From contig DATNAW010000159.1 of the NCBI GenBank assembly GCA_035572335.1, forward strand, positions 1 through 12,082: a stretch of DNA of 12,082 nt, written 5' to 3'. A program made the translations under genes and the position numbers. The first letter of the stretch is position 1. Each line of letters starts with the position of its first letter. This document shows, one piece after another, positions 6,921-12,082 of this stretch. This DNA is from 66-474 sp035572335 (lineage in GTDB: Bacteria > Pseudomonadota > Gammaproteobacteria > Xanthomonadales > Rhodanobacteraceae). The notes beneath the pieces are model-generated. The model was given only the letters and a program-made list of their open reading frames with translations. It was not told the DNA's origin and ran no database searches.

Positions 6921-6940
6921 TGTTATAACAAGTGTTATAC
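6921..6940 (-). promoter_or_regulatory. Palindromic operator overlapping the promoter of the AbrB-Doc operon
   Basis: An AT-rich island in GC-rich DNA, starting 18 bases upstream of the antitoxin ATG. TATAACA at 6924-6930 and TGTTATA at 6933-6939 form a perfect 7-bp inverted repeat around AG. TGTTATA also recurs directly at 6921-6927 and 6933-6939, and TGTTATAACA at 6921-6930 is itself a palindrome. On the minus strand the site contains TATAAC (6927-6922), a good -10, with TTGCGC (6950-6945) 17 bases upstream as a weak -35. Antitoxin binding here would block its own promoter, the usual autoregulation of such modules. Confidence 0.7.
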
Positions 6941-7026
6941 CGCTGCGCAATGGAGCGCTTTGCAAAGGTGCCGTGGACGATGCGGGGTCGGGGATCGCGC
7001 TGTTCCGGAGAACGAAGAAGCTGCGG

Positions 7027-7032
7027 TAGTGT
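7027..7032 (+). promoter_or_regulatory. Candidate -10 hexamer for the sirtuin gene
   Basis: TAGTGT preceded by CTGCGG, 29 bases before the preferred ATG at 7062. No good -35 is visible. The 158-base divergent gap from 6904 to 7061 otherwise holds the AbrB-Doc operator. Confidence 0.3.
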
Positions 7033-7061
7033 AGGAATCATGTGTTCAGGAAATGCGATCC

Positions 7062-7928
7062 ATGGATGCGGTTTCCGCCAATGAGTTCGAATCCGCCGCG
7101 AACGCCGAACGGCTCGCGGCGTGGCTGGCCACACGTTCACGCGTGACGGTAATCACCGGCGCGGGCGTCAGCACCGAATCCGGCATCCCGGATTACCGCG
7201 ACGGCGACGGCAACTGGAAGCGCTCACCGCCGGTGCAGTACCGCGACTTCATCGAAAGCGAGGCCGTGCGCAAGCGTTATTGGGCGCGCAGTTTCGCGGG
7301 TTGGACGATGTTCGCGGCGGCACGGCCGAGCACCGCGCACGTGGCGCTGGCGCGGCTGGAGATGATGGGAAGCGTCGGGCAAATCGTCACGCAGAATGTC
7401 GATCGCCTGCACCAGCGCGCCGGCAGCCGCAACGTGATCGATCTGCACGGGCGCCTGGATGTCGTGCGCTGCCTCGCGCAGGATCATCGCTTCGATCGCG
7501 ACGAATTCCAGACGCGTCTGCACGACGCAAATCCCGATTGGAACGTGTCACCCGCGCGCATCGCCCCGGACGGTGACGCCGACCTCGAAGGCATAGATTT
7601 CAGCCCGTTCAACGTGCCCGCGTGTCCAATCTGCGGCGGCATGCTGAAGCCGGACGTGGTCTTCTACGGTGAATCCGTGCCGCGCGAAACCACCGCGGCG
7701 GCGCTGGCCGCGGTCGAATCCGCCGACGGCGTGCTGGTGGCCGGCTCGTCGCTGATGGTGTGGTCGAGCTTCCGGCTGGTGCGCGCGGCCGTCGCGCGCG
7801 ACATCGAAGTCGCCGCGGTCAACCGTGGCCGCACGCGCGGCGACGATCTGTTCGCATTCAAGCTCGATCGCGAATGCGGCGCGGTATTGCAAGGCGTGCT
7901 CGAAATCTTGGAGACGCGCATGCCGTGA
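7062..7928 (+). CDS. SIR2-family NAD-dependent protein deacylase (class II, SIRT4-like)
   Basis: A 288-residue cytoplasmic sirtuin that removes acyl groups from lysines using NAD+. Numbered from the 7062 ATG: GAGVSTESGIPDYR from residue 33 is the NAD-binding loop; TQNVDRLHQRAG around 110-121 contains Gln111, Asn112 and Asp114; LHG holds catalytic His129. CPICGGMLKPDVVFYGE supplies zinc ligands Cys188 and Cys191, and AGSSLMVWSS and VNRGRTRGDDL complete the Rossmann fold. The layout, including the NPDW...IAPDGDADLE stretch, resembles human SIRT4. One oddity: the first zinc pair reads CLAQ (Cys137, Gln140) where CLxC is expected. Two starts are possible: 7053 has AGGA only one base away, while 7062 has it ten bases away and is preferred. 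Substrate specificity cannot be read from the sequence. Confidence 0.93.
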   Translation: MDAVSANEFESAANAERLAAWLATRSRVTVITGAGVSTESGIPDYRDGDGNWKRSPPVQYRDFIESEAVRKRYWARSFAGWTMFAAARPSTAHVALARLEMMGSVGQIVTQNVDRLHQRAGSRNVIDLHGRLDVVRCLAQDHRFDRDEFQTRLHDANPDWNVSPARIAPDGDADLEGIDFSPFNVPACPICGGMLKPDVVFYGESVPRETTAAALAAVESADGVLVAGSSLMVWSSFRLVRAAVARDIEVAAVNRGRTRGDDLFAFKLDRECGAVLQGVLEILETRMP

Positions 7929-7947
7929 GCAGCGGCCGGCTTTGCGG

Positions 7948-7953
7948 TAGATT
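7948..7953 (+). promoter_or_regulatory. Candidate -10 hexamer for the DUF421 gene
   Basis: TAGATT preceded by TTGCGG, 29 bases before the ATG at 7983, in the 54-base gap after the sirtuin gene. No clear -35. The DUF421 gene may instead be read through from the sirtuin promoter. Confidence 0.28.
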
Positions 7954-7982
7954 CCGGGTGACTCTTCCCGCAAGGACGGCTC

Positions 7983-8468
7983 ATGAACGCACTCCACTTC
8001 AGCAATTTCCTCAGCTTCAGCATGTCGCCGCTGGAAATCCTGATCCGCGGCACGATCATGTACTGGTGCCTGTTCCTGCTGCTGCGGTTCCTGTTGCGGC
8101 GCGACACGGGCTCGGCCGGTATCTCCGGCATCCTGTTCGTGGTGCTGCTGGGCGATGCGGCACAGAACGCGATGATCGGCAATGGCAACACTGTCGTCGA
8201 TGGCGGGCTGCTGATCGCGACGCTCGCTGCGTGGAATTACCTGCTTGACTGGCTGGGCTCGCGGATCGCGCTGGTGGCGCGGCTGACCGATCCGCCGGCA
8301 ATCCTGCTGGTGCGTGATGGCAGCGTGATCGGACGCAACATGCGTCGCGAACGCGTCACGCTCGACGAGGTGGAGTCGCAATTGCGCAAGAAGGGCCTGG
8401 AACGGCTGGACCAGGTCAAGCGCATGTATCTCGAAAACGACGGCGGCTTCAGCGTGATCTGCACATAA
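7983..8468 (+). CDS. DUF421 / YetF-like membrane protein
   Basis: A 161-residue inner-membrane protein of the DUF421 (YetF) family, whose function is poorly defined. The N-terminal half is hydrophobic, with likely membrane segments at about 19-37, 45-60 and 72-90, joined by RFLLRRDTGSAGISG and the family-like LLGDAAQNAMIG. The C-terminal half is a soluble YetF domain: PPAILLVRDGSVIGRNMRRE, then an Asp/Glu helix (TLDEVESQLRKKGL), then VKRMYLENDGGFSVI. It is shorter than Bacillus YetF (about 230) and resembles the one-domain versions. AAGGA at 7972-7976, six bases before the ATG, supports the start. It follows the sirtuin gene by 54 bases and converges on hemH, with 10 bases between stops. Confidence 0.88.
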   Translation: MNALHFSNFLSFSMSPLEILIRGTIMYWCLFLLLRFLLRRDTGSAGISGILFVVLLGDAAQNAMIGNGNTVVDGGLLIATLAAWNYLLDWLGSRIALVARLTDPPAILLVRDGSVIGRNMRRERVTLDEVESQLRKKGLERLDQVKRMYLENDGGFSVICT

Positions 8469-8478
8469 GTGGCGCACG

Positions 8479-9507
8479 TTAGAACCACCCCGCCAGCTGC
8501 CGCATCGCGATCGCGGCGATTGCGGTGGCGTGAGCGGAGCCCGCGTTCAATGCGGGGATGTAGCGGAACTGCTTGCCGCCGCTGGTGAGGAAGGTGGTGC
8601 GGTAGCGCAGCGCGACTTCTTCCAGCGTTTCCAGGCAGTCCACGGCGAAGCCGGGACACAGCACGTCGAGGCTTTCCATGTCCTGCCGCGCAAGCTGTTC
8701 GATGGTTTCGCCGGTGTAGGGGCGCAGCCACGGTTGGCGGCCGAGGCGCGACTGGAAGGTCACCAGCAGGTCGTCTTCGGGCATGCCCAGTGCATCGCCG
8801 AGTCGGCGCGCGGTTTCGTGGCACTGGTCGGGGTAGGGATCGCCCGCCTCCGCGTATTTTTCGGGAATGCCGTGGTAGCTCAGCAGCAGTTTCCGGCCGC
8901 GGCCATGCTGCGCCCAGTGCGCCTGCACGCTGGCGACCAGCGCGGCGAGATAACCGGCATCCGCGTGATAGTCGCCGACGGTGCGCAGTTCGGGCGGCCA
9001 GCGCAGTTTCTGCAGCGCGCGCGTGACGGCATCCAGCGCGGCGCCGGTCGAGGTCGCGGAGTATTGCGGGAACAACGGAAACACGAGAACCCGCCGCACG
9101 CCTCTCGCCATCAGCTTTTCGAGCGTGGCATCGACGGCAGGCTCGCCGTAGGTCATCGCCAGCGCCACCGCGACCTTGCCCGACGTTTGCCGTTCGATCT
9201 GCACGCGCACCGCTTCGGCCAGCCGTTCGCTGAAAACCAGCAGCGGTGAACCATCGTCGCGCCAGATTTTTGCGTACGCTTCCGCGGAACGGCGCGGCCG
9301 GGTGCGCAGGATGTAACCGTGCAGCACCGGCCACCACAGCCAGCGCGGCAGTTCGACCACGCGCGGATCCGACAGGAATTCGGCCAGGTATTCACCCACC
9401 GCATCGGTGGTCGGCGCGGCCGGCGTGCCGAGGTTCACCAGCAGCAAAGCCGTGCGCGCGGTGTCCTGGCGTTCAGCGCCGGTATCGAAACCGATGTAGC
9501 GGGGCAT
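8479..9507 (-). CDS. hemH: Ferrochelatase
   Basis: A 342-residue ferrochelatase, inserting ferrous iron into protoporphyrin IX in the last step of protohaem synthesis; it is soluble or membrane-peripheral. The N-terminal LLLVNLGTPAAPT is diagnostic. SYHGIPEKYAEAGDPYP contains the catalytic His212, and PGFAVDCLETLEE contains the conserved Glu293. FQSRLGRQPWLRPYT and the C-terminal TTFLTSGGKQFRYIPALN also match the family. Length is in the usual range (320-370). The start is uncertain: the frame is open to 9795, overlapping tatA on the other strand. Candidate ATGs are 9507 (used here, beginning MPRYIGFD) and 9552 (MALWQTVA, 357 residues); both have weak ribosome binding sites. Starts beyond 9552 are rejected because they run into tatA. 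It is divergent from tatABC and convergent with the DUF421 gene. Confidence 0.94.
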   Translation of the reverse strand: MPRYIGFDTGAERQDTARTALLLVNLGTPAAPTTDAVGEYLAEFLSDPRVVELPRWLWWPVLHGYILRTRPRRSAEAYAKIWRDDGSPLLVFSERLAEAVRVQIERQTSGKVAVALAMTYGEPAVDATLEKLMARGVRRVLVFPLFPQYSATSTGAALDAVTRALQKLRWPPELRTVGDYHADAGYLAALVASVQAHWAQHGRGRKLLLSYHGIPEKYAEAGDPYPDQCHETARRLGDALGMPEDDLLVTFQSRLGRQPWLRPYTGETIEQLARQDMESLDVLCPGFAVDCLETLEEVALRYRTTFLTSGGKQFRYIPALNAGSAHATAIAAIAMRQLAGWF

Positions 9508-9606
9508 GGGTTCGCCAGCAATCGTGACCGCGACAGTCTGCCACAGCGCCATGGGCTCGGCACTTGGCCGCGATGCGCGTGACAACGGCGCCGGGCCCTG
9601 CTGCGT

Positions 9607-9612
9607 TACACT
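9607..9612 (+). promoter_or_regulatory. Candidate -10 hexamer of the tatABC operon
   Basis: TACACT preceded by CTGCGT, 64 bases upstream of the tatA ATG in the hemH-tatA divergent gap. No -35 with standard spacing is convincing. Confidence 0.35.
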
Positions 9613-9676
9613 TGGACGTGGCGGAAAGCGGCGTTCCACATCCGTGGCCGCGCGCACGATTCCGCACGAGGTTCTT

Positions 9677-9931
9677 ATGGGTTTTGACAGTATCTGGCAT
9701 TGGTTGCTGCTGCTCGTGATCGTGCTGGTGATTTTCGGCACCGGCAAGCTGACCAAGATCGGCCCCGATCTCGGCAACGCCATGCGTGGCTTCAAGAAGG
9801 CCTTCCACGGCGAAGATGACGAGAAGAAGGCCGCTGCGTCCAGCGAGAAGCTGCAGGCCGATCCGCCGGCCGCCGCGGGCGCCGCGCCCCAGGAGCAACG
9901 CGACTCCGCCGAGTCGAAGCACGCGCCTTAA
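9677..9931 (+). CDS. tatA: Sec-independent protein translocase subunit TatA
   Basis: An 84-residue subunit that oligomerises to form the passage for folded twin-arginine substrates across the inner membrane. A short N-terminus precedes one membrane helix (about 5-20, IWHWLLLLVIVLVIF). The hinge FGTGKLTKIG and the amphipathic helix (about 26-43, DLGNAMRGFKKAF) follow, then a disordered charged tail rich in Ala, Lys and Glu. FGTGKL replaces the more common FGTKKL but keeps the essential Phe-Gly. The ATG at 9677 is chosen over the longer frame from 9506 because the TatA fold begins there and GAGG lies five to six bases upstream. It is the first gene of tatABC, 20 bases before tatB. SIWHWLL distinguishes it from TatB. 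Confidence 0.95.
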   Translation: MGFDSIWHWLLLLVIVLVIFGTGKLTKIGPDLGNAMRGFKKAFHGEDDEKKAAASSEKLQADPPAAAGAAPQEQRDSAESKHAP

Positions 9932-9951
9932 TAACGGAGCGGTGTGCCGCA

Positions 9952-10299
9952 ATGATCGAGCTCAGCTTCTCGAAGCTGCTGCTGCTGGCGGTGATCGCGT
10001 TGGTGGTGTTGGGCCCGGAAAAGTTGCCCAAGGCCGCGCGCATGGCCGGCGCGATGCTGAGGCGCCTGCGCCTCGGCTGGGAGAGCGTGCGCAGCGAAGT
10101 CGAACGCGAACTCGAGCTGGAGGAAATCCGCCGCTCCGCGAAGGAAGCCGCCGAGCGCGCGGACGCGATGCGCAAGGCCGCCGATGCCGGCATGCATTCG
10201 GCGCATGCTTCGGTGAACCAGACGGTCGCCGAAATCGCGAACACGGCAAACCCGGTGACGGACAGCGCCGCCTCGACGGAGGTGCGCGATGGCCACTGA
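9952..10299 (+). CDS. tatB: Sec-independent protein translocase subunit TatB
   Basis: A 115-residue TatB, which with TatC forms the receptor for twin-arginine signal peptides. A single membrane helix at about 7-20 (SKLLLLAVIALVVL) is followed by the TatB hallmark LGPEKLPKAAR (20-30), an amphipathic helix, and a long charged, probably helical region (about 45-85, many Glu/Arg). The C-terminal tail is weakly ordered (NTANPVTDSAASTE). It is on the short side of the family but complete. A GGAG at 9935-9938 is rather far (13 bases) from the ATG, so initiation may depend partly on coupling with tatA. The last 11 bases overlap tatC. Confidence 0.93.
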   Translation: MIELSFSKLLLLAVIALVVLGPEKLPKAARMAGAMLRRLRLGWESVRSEVERELELEEIRRSAKEAAERADAMRKAADAGMHSAHASVNQTVAEIANTANPVTDSAASTEVRDGH

Positions 10300-11062
10300 G
10301 CACGACACCGATTCCGGTTTCGACCTCGAACAGGGCATCTTCTCGCACTTGCTGGAACTGCGCTCGCGCCTGATCAAGGCGATCGCCTGCGTGCTGGTGG
10401 TGCTGGTGTGTCTGGTGCCGTTCGCGAACAGGCTGTACACGTGGCTTGCCGAACCCTTGGTGAAGCGCCTGCCGCACGGTGCGCATCTGATCGCCACGCA
10501 AGTCGCGAGCCCGTTCATCACGCCGCTGAAACTCGCGTTCTACACGGCGCTCTTCATCAGCATGCCTGTGATCGTTTACCAGTTGTGGGCATTCGTGAGC
10601 CCGGGCCTGTACCGGCACGAAAAGCGCCTGGCGCGGCCGCTGCTGGTCGCGTCGGTATTCCTGTTCTACTGCGGCTGCGCGTTCGCGTATTTCCTGGTGC
10701 TGCCGGCGGCATTCCGGTTTCTTACTGCCGTCACGCCGAGTGGCGTCGAGATGATGACCGACATCACGCACTACCTCGACTTCGTGATGATGGTGTTCTT
10801 TGCGTTCGGTTTGTGCTTCGAAATCCCGGTGGTGCAGGTGATCGTCGCCGCGACGGGACTGGTCAGCCTGCAGAAACTCAGGAGTTGGCGGCGCTACGCG
10901 GTCGTCGTGGCGGCGGCGGTGGCGGCCGCGATCACGCCACCCGACATCACCTCGATGCTGTTGCTGCTGGTGCCGATGGTGATCCTGTACGAACTCGGCA
11001 TCGTCGCGGTGCGCGTGCTGGTGCGGCCAAAGGCCGCGGATACGGCCGAACAGTCACCGTGA
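10289..11062 (+). CDS. tatC: Sec-independent protein translocase subunit TatC
   Basis: A 257-residue polytopic inner-membrane protein, the core of the Tat signal-peptide receptor. The cytoplasmic N-terminus carries HLLELRSRL with Glu23, the conserved twin-arginine contact. The conserved first cytoplasmic loop FVSPGLYRHEKR contains Glu111, and the membrane Glu178 sits in FGLCFEIP; all match key residues in E. coli TatC. The six expected membrane helices lie at about 30-47, 77-100, 117-140, 163-187, 202-217 and 222-242. The ITPPDITSM loop (215-223) is typical. The start is well supported by GGAGGT at 10278-10283, six bases upstream. It overlaps tatB by 11 bases, so the two are translationally coupled. 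It is the last gene of the operon. Confidence 0.97.
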   Translation: MATEHDTDSGFDLEQGIFSHLLELRSRLIKAIACVLVVLVCLVPFANRLYTWLAEPLVKRLPHGAHLIATQVASPFITPLKLAFYTALFISMPVIVYQLWAFVSPGLYRHEKRLARPLLVASVFLFYCGCAFAYFLVLPAAFRFLTAVTPSGVEMMTDITHYLDFVMMVFFAFGLCFEIPVVQVIVAATGLVSLQKLRSWRRYAVVVAAAVAAAITPPDITSMLLLLVPMVILYELGIVAVRVLVRPKAADTAEQSP

Positions 11063-11147
11063 TTCAAGGTGAGGTTTGATAACTCTGCAAAGCCTTGATC
11101 CATTCTATGGCTACCGCTTGCACGGACTGCGTGCCTCCACAACCCCC

Positions 11148-11172
11148 GAAACCATTGCGTTGCAATGGTTTC
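11148..11172. repeat. Perfect 11-bp hairpin in the tatC-dinB gap
   Basis: GAAACCATTGC at 11148-11158 and GCAATGGTTTC at 11162-11172 are exact reverse complements around a GTT loop. It has no following T-tract on either strand. Its right arm shares four bases (11169-11172) with the next hairpin, so the two cannot form fully together. Confidence 0.75.
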
Positions 11173-11199
11173 CGCCCCCTTGACTCAAGGGGGCGGAAA
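11169..11199. repeat. Perfect 15-bp GC-rich palindrome in the tatC-dinB gap
   Basis: TTTCCGCCCCCTTGA at 11169-11183 and TCAAGGGGGCGGAAA at 11185-11199 are exact reverse complements around a single C. As RNA the central bases would open into a small loop over a very stable stem. Without a T-tract it is not a textbook terminator. It may end tat transcription, protect the 3' end of the message, or be a dispersed palindromic (REP-like) element. The 175-base gap from 11063 to 11237 otherwise shows no gene. Confidence 0.75.
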
Positions 11200-11225
11200 G
11201 CTCGGTCACGTGGCAACAGCGCTCC

Positions 11226-11229
11226 GGAG
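11226..11229 (+). promoter_or_regulatory. Ribosome binding site that favours the dinB GTG at 11238
   Basis: GGAG eight bases upstream of the GTG at 11238. The alternative GTG at 11262 has no comparable site, so this favours the N-terminus beginning with TPLPRKIVPPRK. Confidence 0.5.
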
Positions 11230-11237
11230 TGTTCGAG

Positions 11238-12082
11238 GTGACGCCGTTGCCGCGCAAGATCGTGCCGCCACGCAAAATCGTCCATGTCGACATGGACGCG
11301 TTCTATGCGTCGGTCGAACAGCGCGACGACCCGGCGTTGCGCGGGCGGCCCGTGGTGGTCGCGTGGAAGGGCGCGCGTTCAGTGGTGTGCGCGGCGAGCT
11401 ACGAAGCGCGCAAGTTCGGCGTGCATTCGGCGATGCCCGCGCTGCGCGCCGAGCGGTTATGCCCCCACGCGATCTTCATGCCGCCGGATTTCGTGCGTTA
11501 CAAGGCGGTGTCGCGGCAGGTGCGCGAGATCTTCGCGCGCCATACGGACCTGATCGAACCGCTGTCGCTGGACGAAGCCTACCTTGACGTTACGCAACCG
11601 AAATCCGGGCTGGCTTCCGCCACCGCGGTGGCCGAGATGATTCGCGCAGCGATCCGCGAAGAAACGCATCTCACCGCGTCCGCGGGCGTCGCGCCCAACA
11701 AGTTCCTCGCCAAGATCGCGTCGGATTTCCGCAAGCCCGACGGCTTGTTCGTGGTGCGTCCACGCGACGTGCTGGCGTTCCTCGCGCCGCTGCCGGTCGA
11801 GCGTTTGCCGGGTGTCGGCAAGGTGATGCAGCGCAAGCTGGCGGAACTCGGCATCGCATCGATCACCGATCTGCGTGCGTTCGACGCGAACGTCCTCGAA
11901 AAGCGCTTTGGCCGTTACGGAAGACGCCTGCACGAATTGTCGCTGGGCATCGACGAACGCGCGGTCACGCCCGATCGTCCGACGCTGCAGATTTCATCCG
12001 AGGACACCTTCGAGCACGATCTGACGCTCGACGAACTCGCGCCGCATATCGAACGGCTCGCCGGCAAGACCTGGGCCGCGTG
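11238..12082 (+). CDS. dinB: DNA polymerase IV (Y-family translesion polymerase), 3'-truncated by window
   Basis: An error-prone Y-family polymerase that extends past damaged bases; 281 codons are visible and the end lies outside the window. Numbered from the GTG at 11238: VDMDAFYASVEQ holds metal ligand Asp18 and steric-gate Phe22, and SLDEAYLDV holds catalytic Asp112 and Glu113. GVAPNKFLAKIASDFRKPDG is the palm/fingers signature. LPGVGKVMQRKLAELGI is the helix-hairpin-helix of the thumb, followed by the linker and start of the little-finger domain. The GTG at 11238 is chosen because GGAG at 11226-11229 is eight bases upstream; GTGs at 11229 and 11262 are alternatives. A stop at 11181 limits the frame. 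No recognisable LexA box was seen. It lies downstream of tatC after two hairpins. Confidence 0.93.
   Translation, partial: MTPLPRKIVPPRKIVHVDMDAFYASVEQRDDPALRGRPVVVAWKGARSVVCAASYEARKFGVHSAMPALRAERLCPHAIFMPPDFVRYKAVSRQVREIFARHTDLIEPLSLDEAYLDVTQPKSGLASATAVAEMIRAAIREETHLTASAGVAPNKFLAKIASDFRKPDGLFVVRPRDVLAFLAPLPVERLPGVGKVMQRKLAELGIASITDLRAFDANVLEKRFGRYGRRLHELSLGIDERAVTPDRPTLQISSEDTFEHDLTLDELAPHIERLAGKTWAA

Noticed and set aside
6904..7140. N-terminal extension of the antitoxin up to 7140
   Set aside because: The extension is not protein-like, covers the operator/promoter and the sirtuin start, and the AbrB domain plus a ribosome binding site mark the start at 6903.
9508..9795. N-terminal extension of ferrochelatase to 9795
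   Set aside because: Most of it is antisense to tatA and its promoter region. The ferrochelatase fold starts shortly after 9507; only the ATG at 9552 remains a reasonable alternative.
9792..10771. Long minus-strand frames opposite tatB and tatC
   Set aside because: Shadow frames of the tat operon, lacking any recognisable domain.
11148..11199. Calling the twin hairpins an intrinsic terminator
   Set aside because: No run of T follows either stem on either strand, so they are reported as repeats of uncertain role.
11063..11237. A LexA (SOS) box before dinB
   Set aside because: I found no CTG-N10-CAG-like or TTAGTA-type palindrome in the gap; SOS control cannot be claimed from this sequence.
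1..12082. tRNA, rRNA, CRISPR array, insertion sequence or prophage
   Set aside because: No cloverleaf-like segment, regularly spaced repeats, transposase/integrase motifs or phage structural proteins were seen on either strand.

Overview
The window is GC-rich, gene-dense bacterial DNA. Gene content and order (hemH opposite tatABC, then dinB) and protein style suggest a gammaproteobacterium of the Xanthomonadales/Lysobacterales, perhaps Rhodanobacteraceae. That placement is inference from family knowledge; no rRNA or other taxonomic marker is present. Both ends cut a gene: hsdR has lost its start and dinB its end.

Layout. (1) 1-2945, +: the C-terminal part of a type I restriction HsdR subunit, overlapping by one base a YgjP/SprT-like zinc metallopeptidase. 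This is the tail of a restriction-modification locus, and its base composition looks less GC-biased than the rest. (2) 3012-3506, -: a VOC/PhnB-like protein, convergent with the peptidase. (3) 3710-6256, +: an unnamed single-pass membrane protein with a Gly/Met-rich tail, glutathione reductase (gor), and a small DUF2784-type membrane protein. (4) 6241-6903, -: a two-gene toxin-antitoxin module, an AbrB/MazE-type antitoxin followed by a Doc/Fic-type toxin, with an AT-rich palindromic operator/promoter at 6921-6940. (5) 7062-8468, +: a SIRT4-like class II sirtuin lacking one expected zinc cysteine, then a DUF421/YetF-like membrane protein. (6) 8479-9507, -: ferrochelatase (hemH). (7) 9677-11062, +: the complete twin-arginine translocation operon tatA-tatB-tatC. 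(8) 11148-11199: two overlapping perfect hairpins in the tatC-dinB gap. (9) 11238-end, +: DNA polymerase IV (dinB), truncated by the window.

The genes fall into defence/accessory functions (hsdR plus peptidase, Doc module) and housekeeping functions: thiol redox, haem synthesis, export of folded proteins, and translesion synthesis. I see no tRNA, rRNA, CRISPR array, transposase or prophage gene. No clearly new multi-gene system is evident. The best leads are the AbrB-Doc module with its operator, the sirtuin with an incomplete zinc site, and the twin hairpins before dinB.
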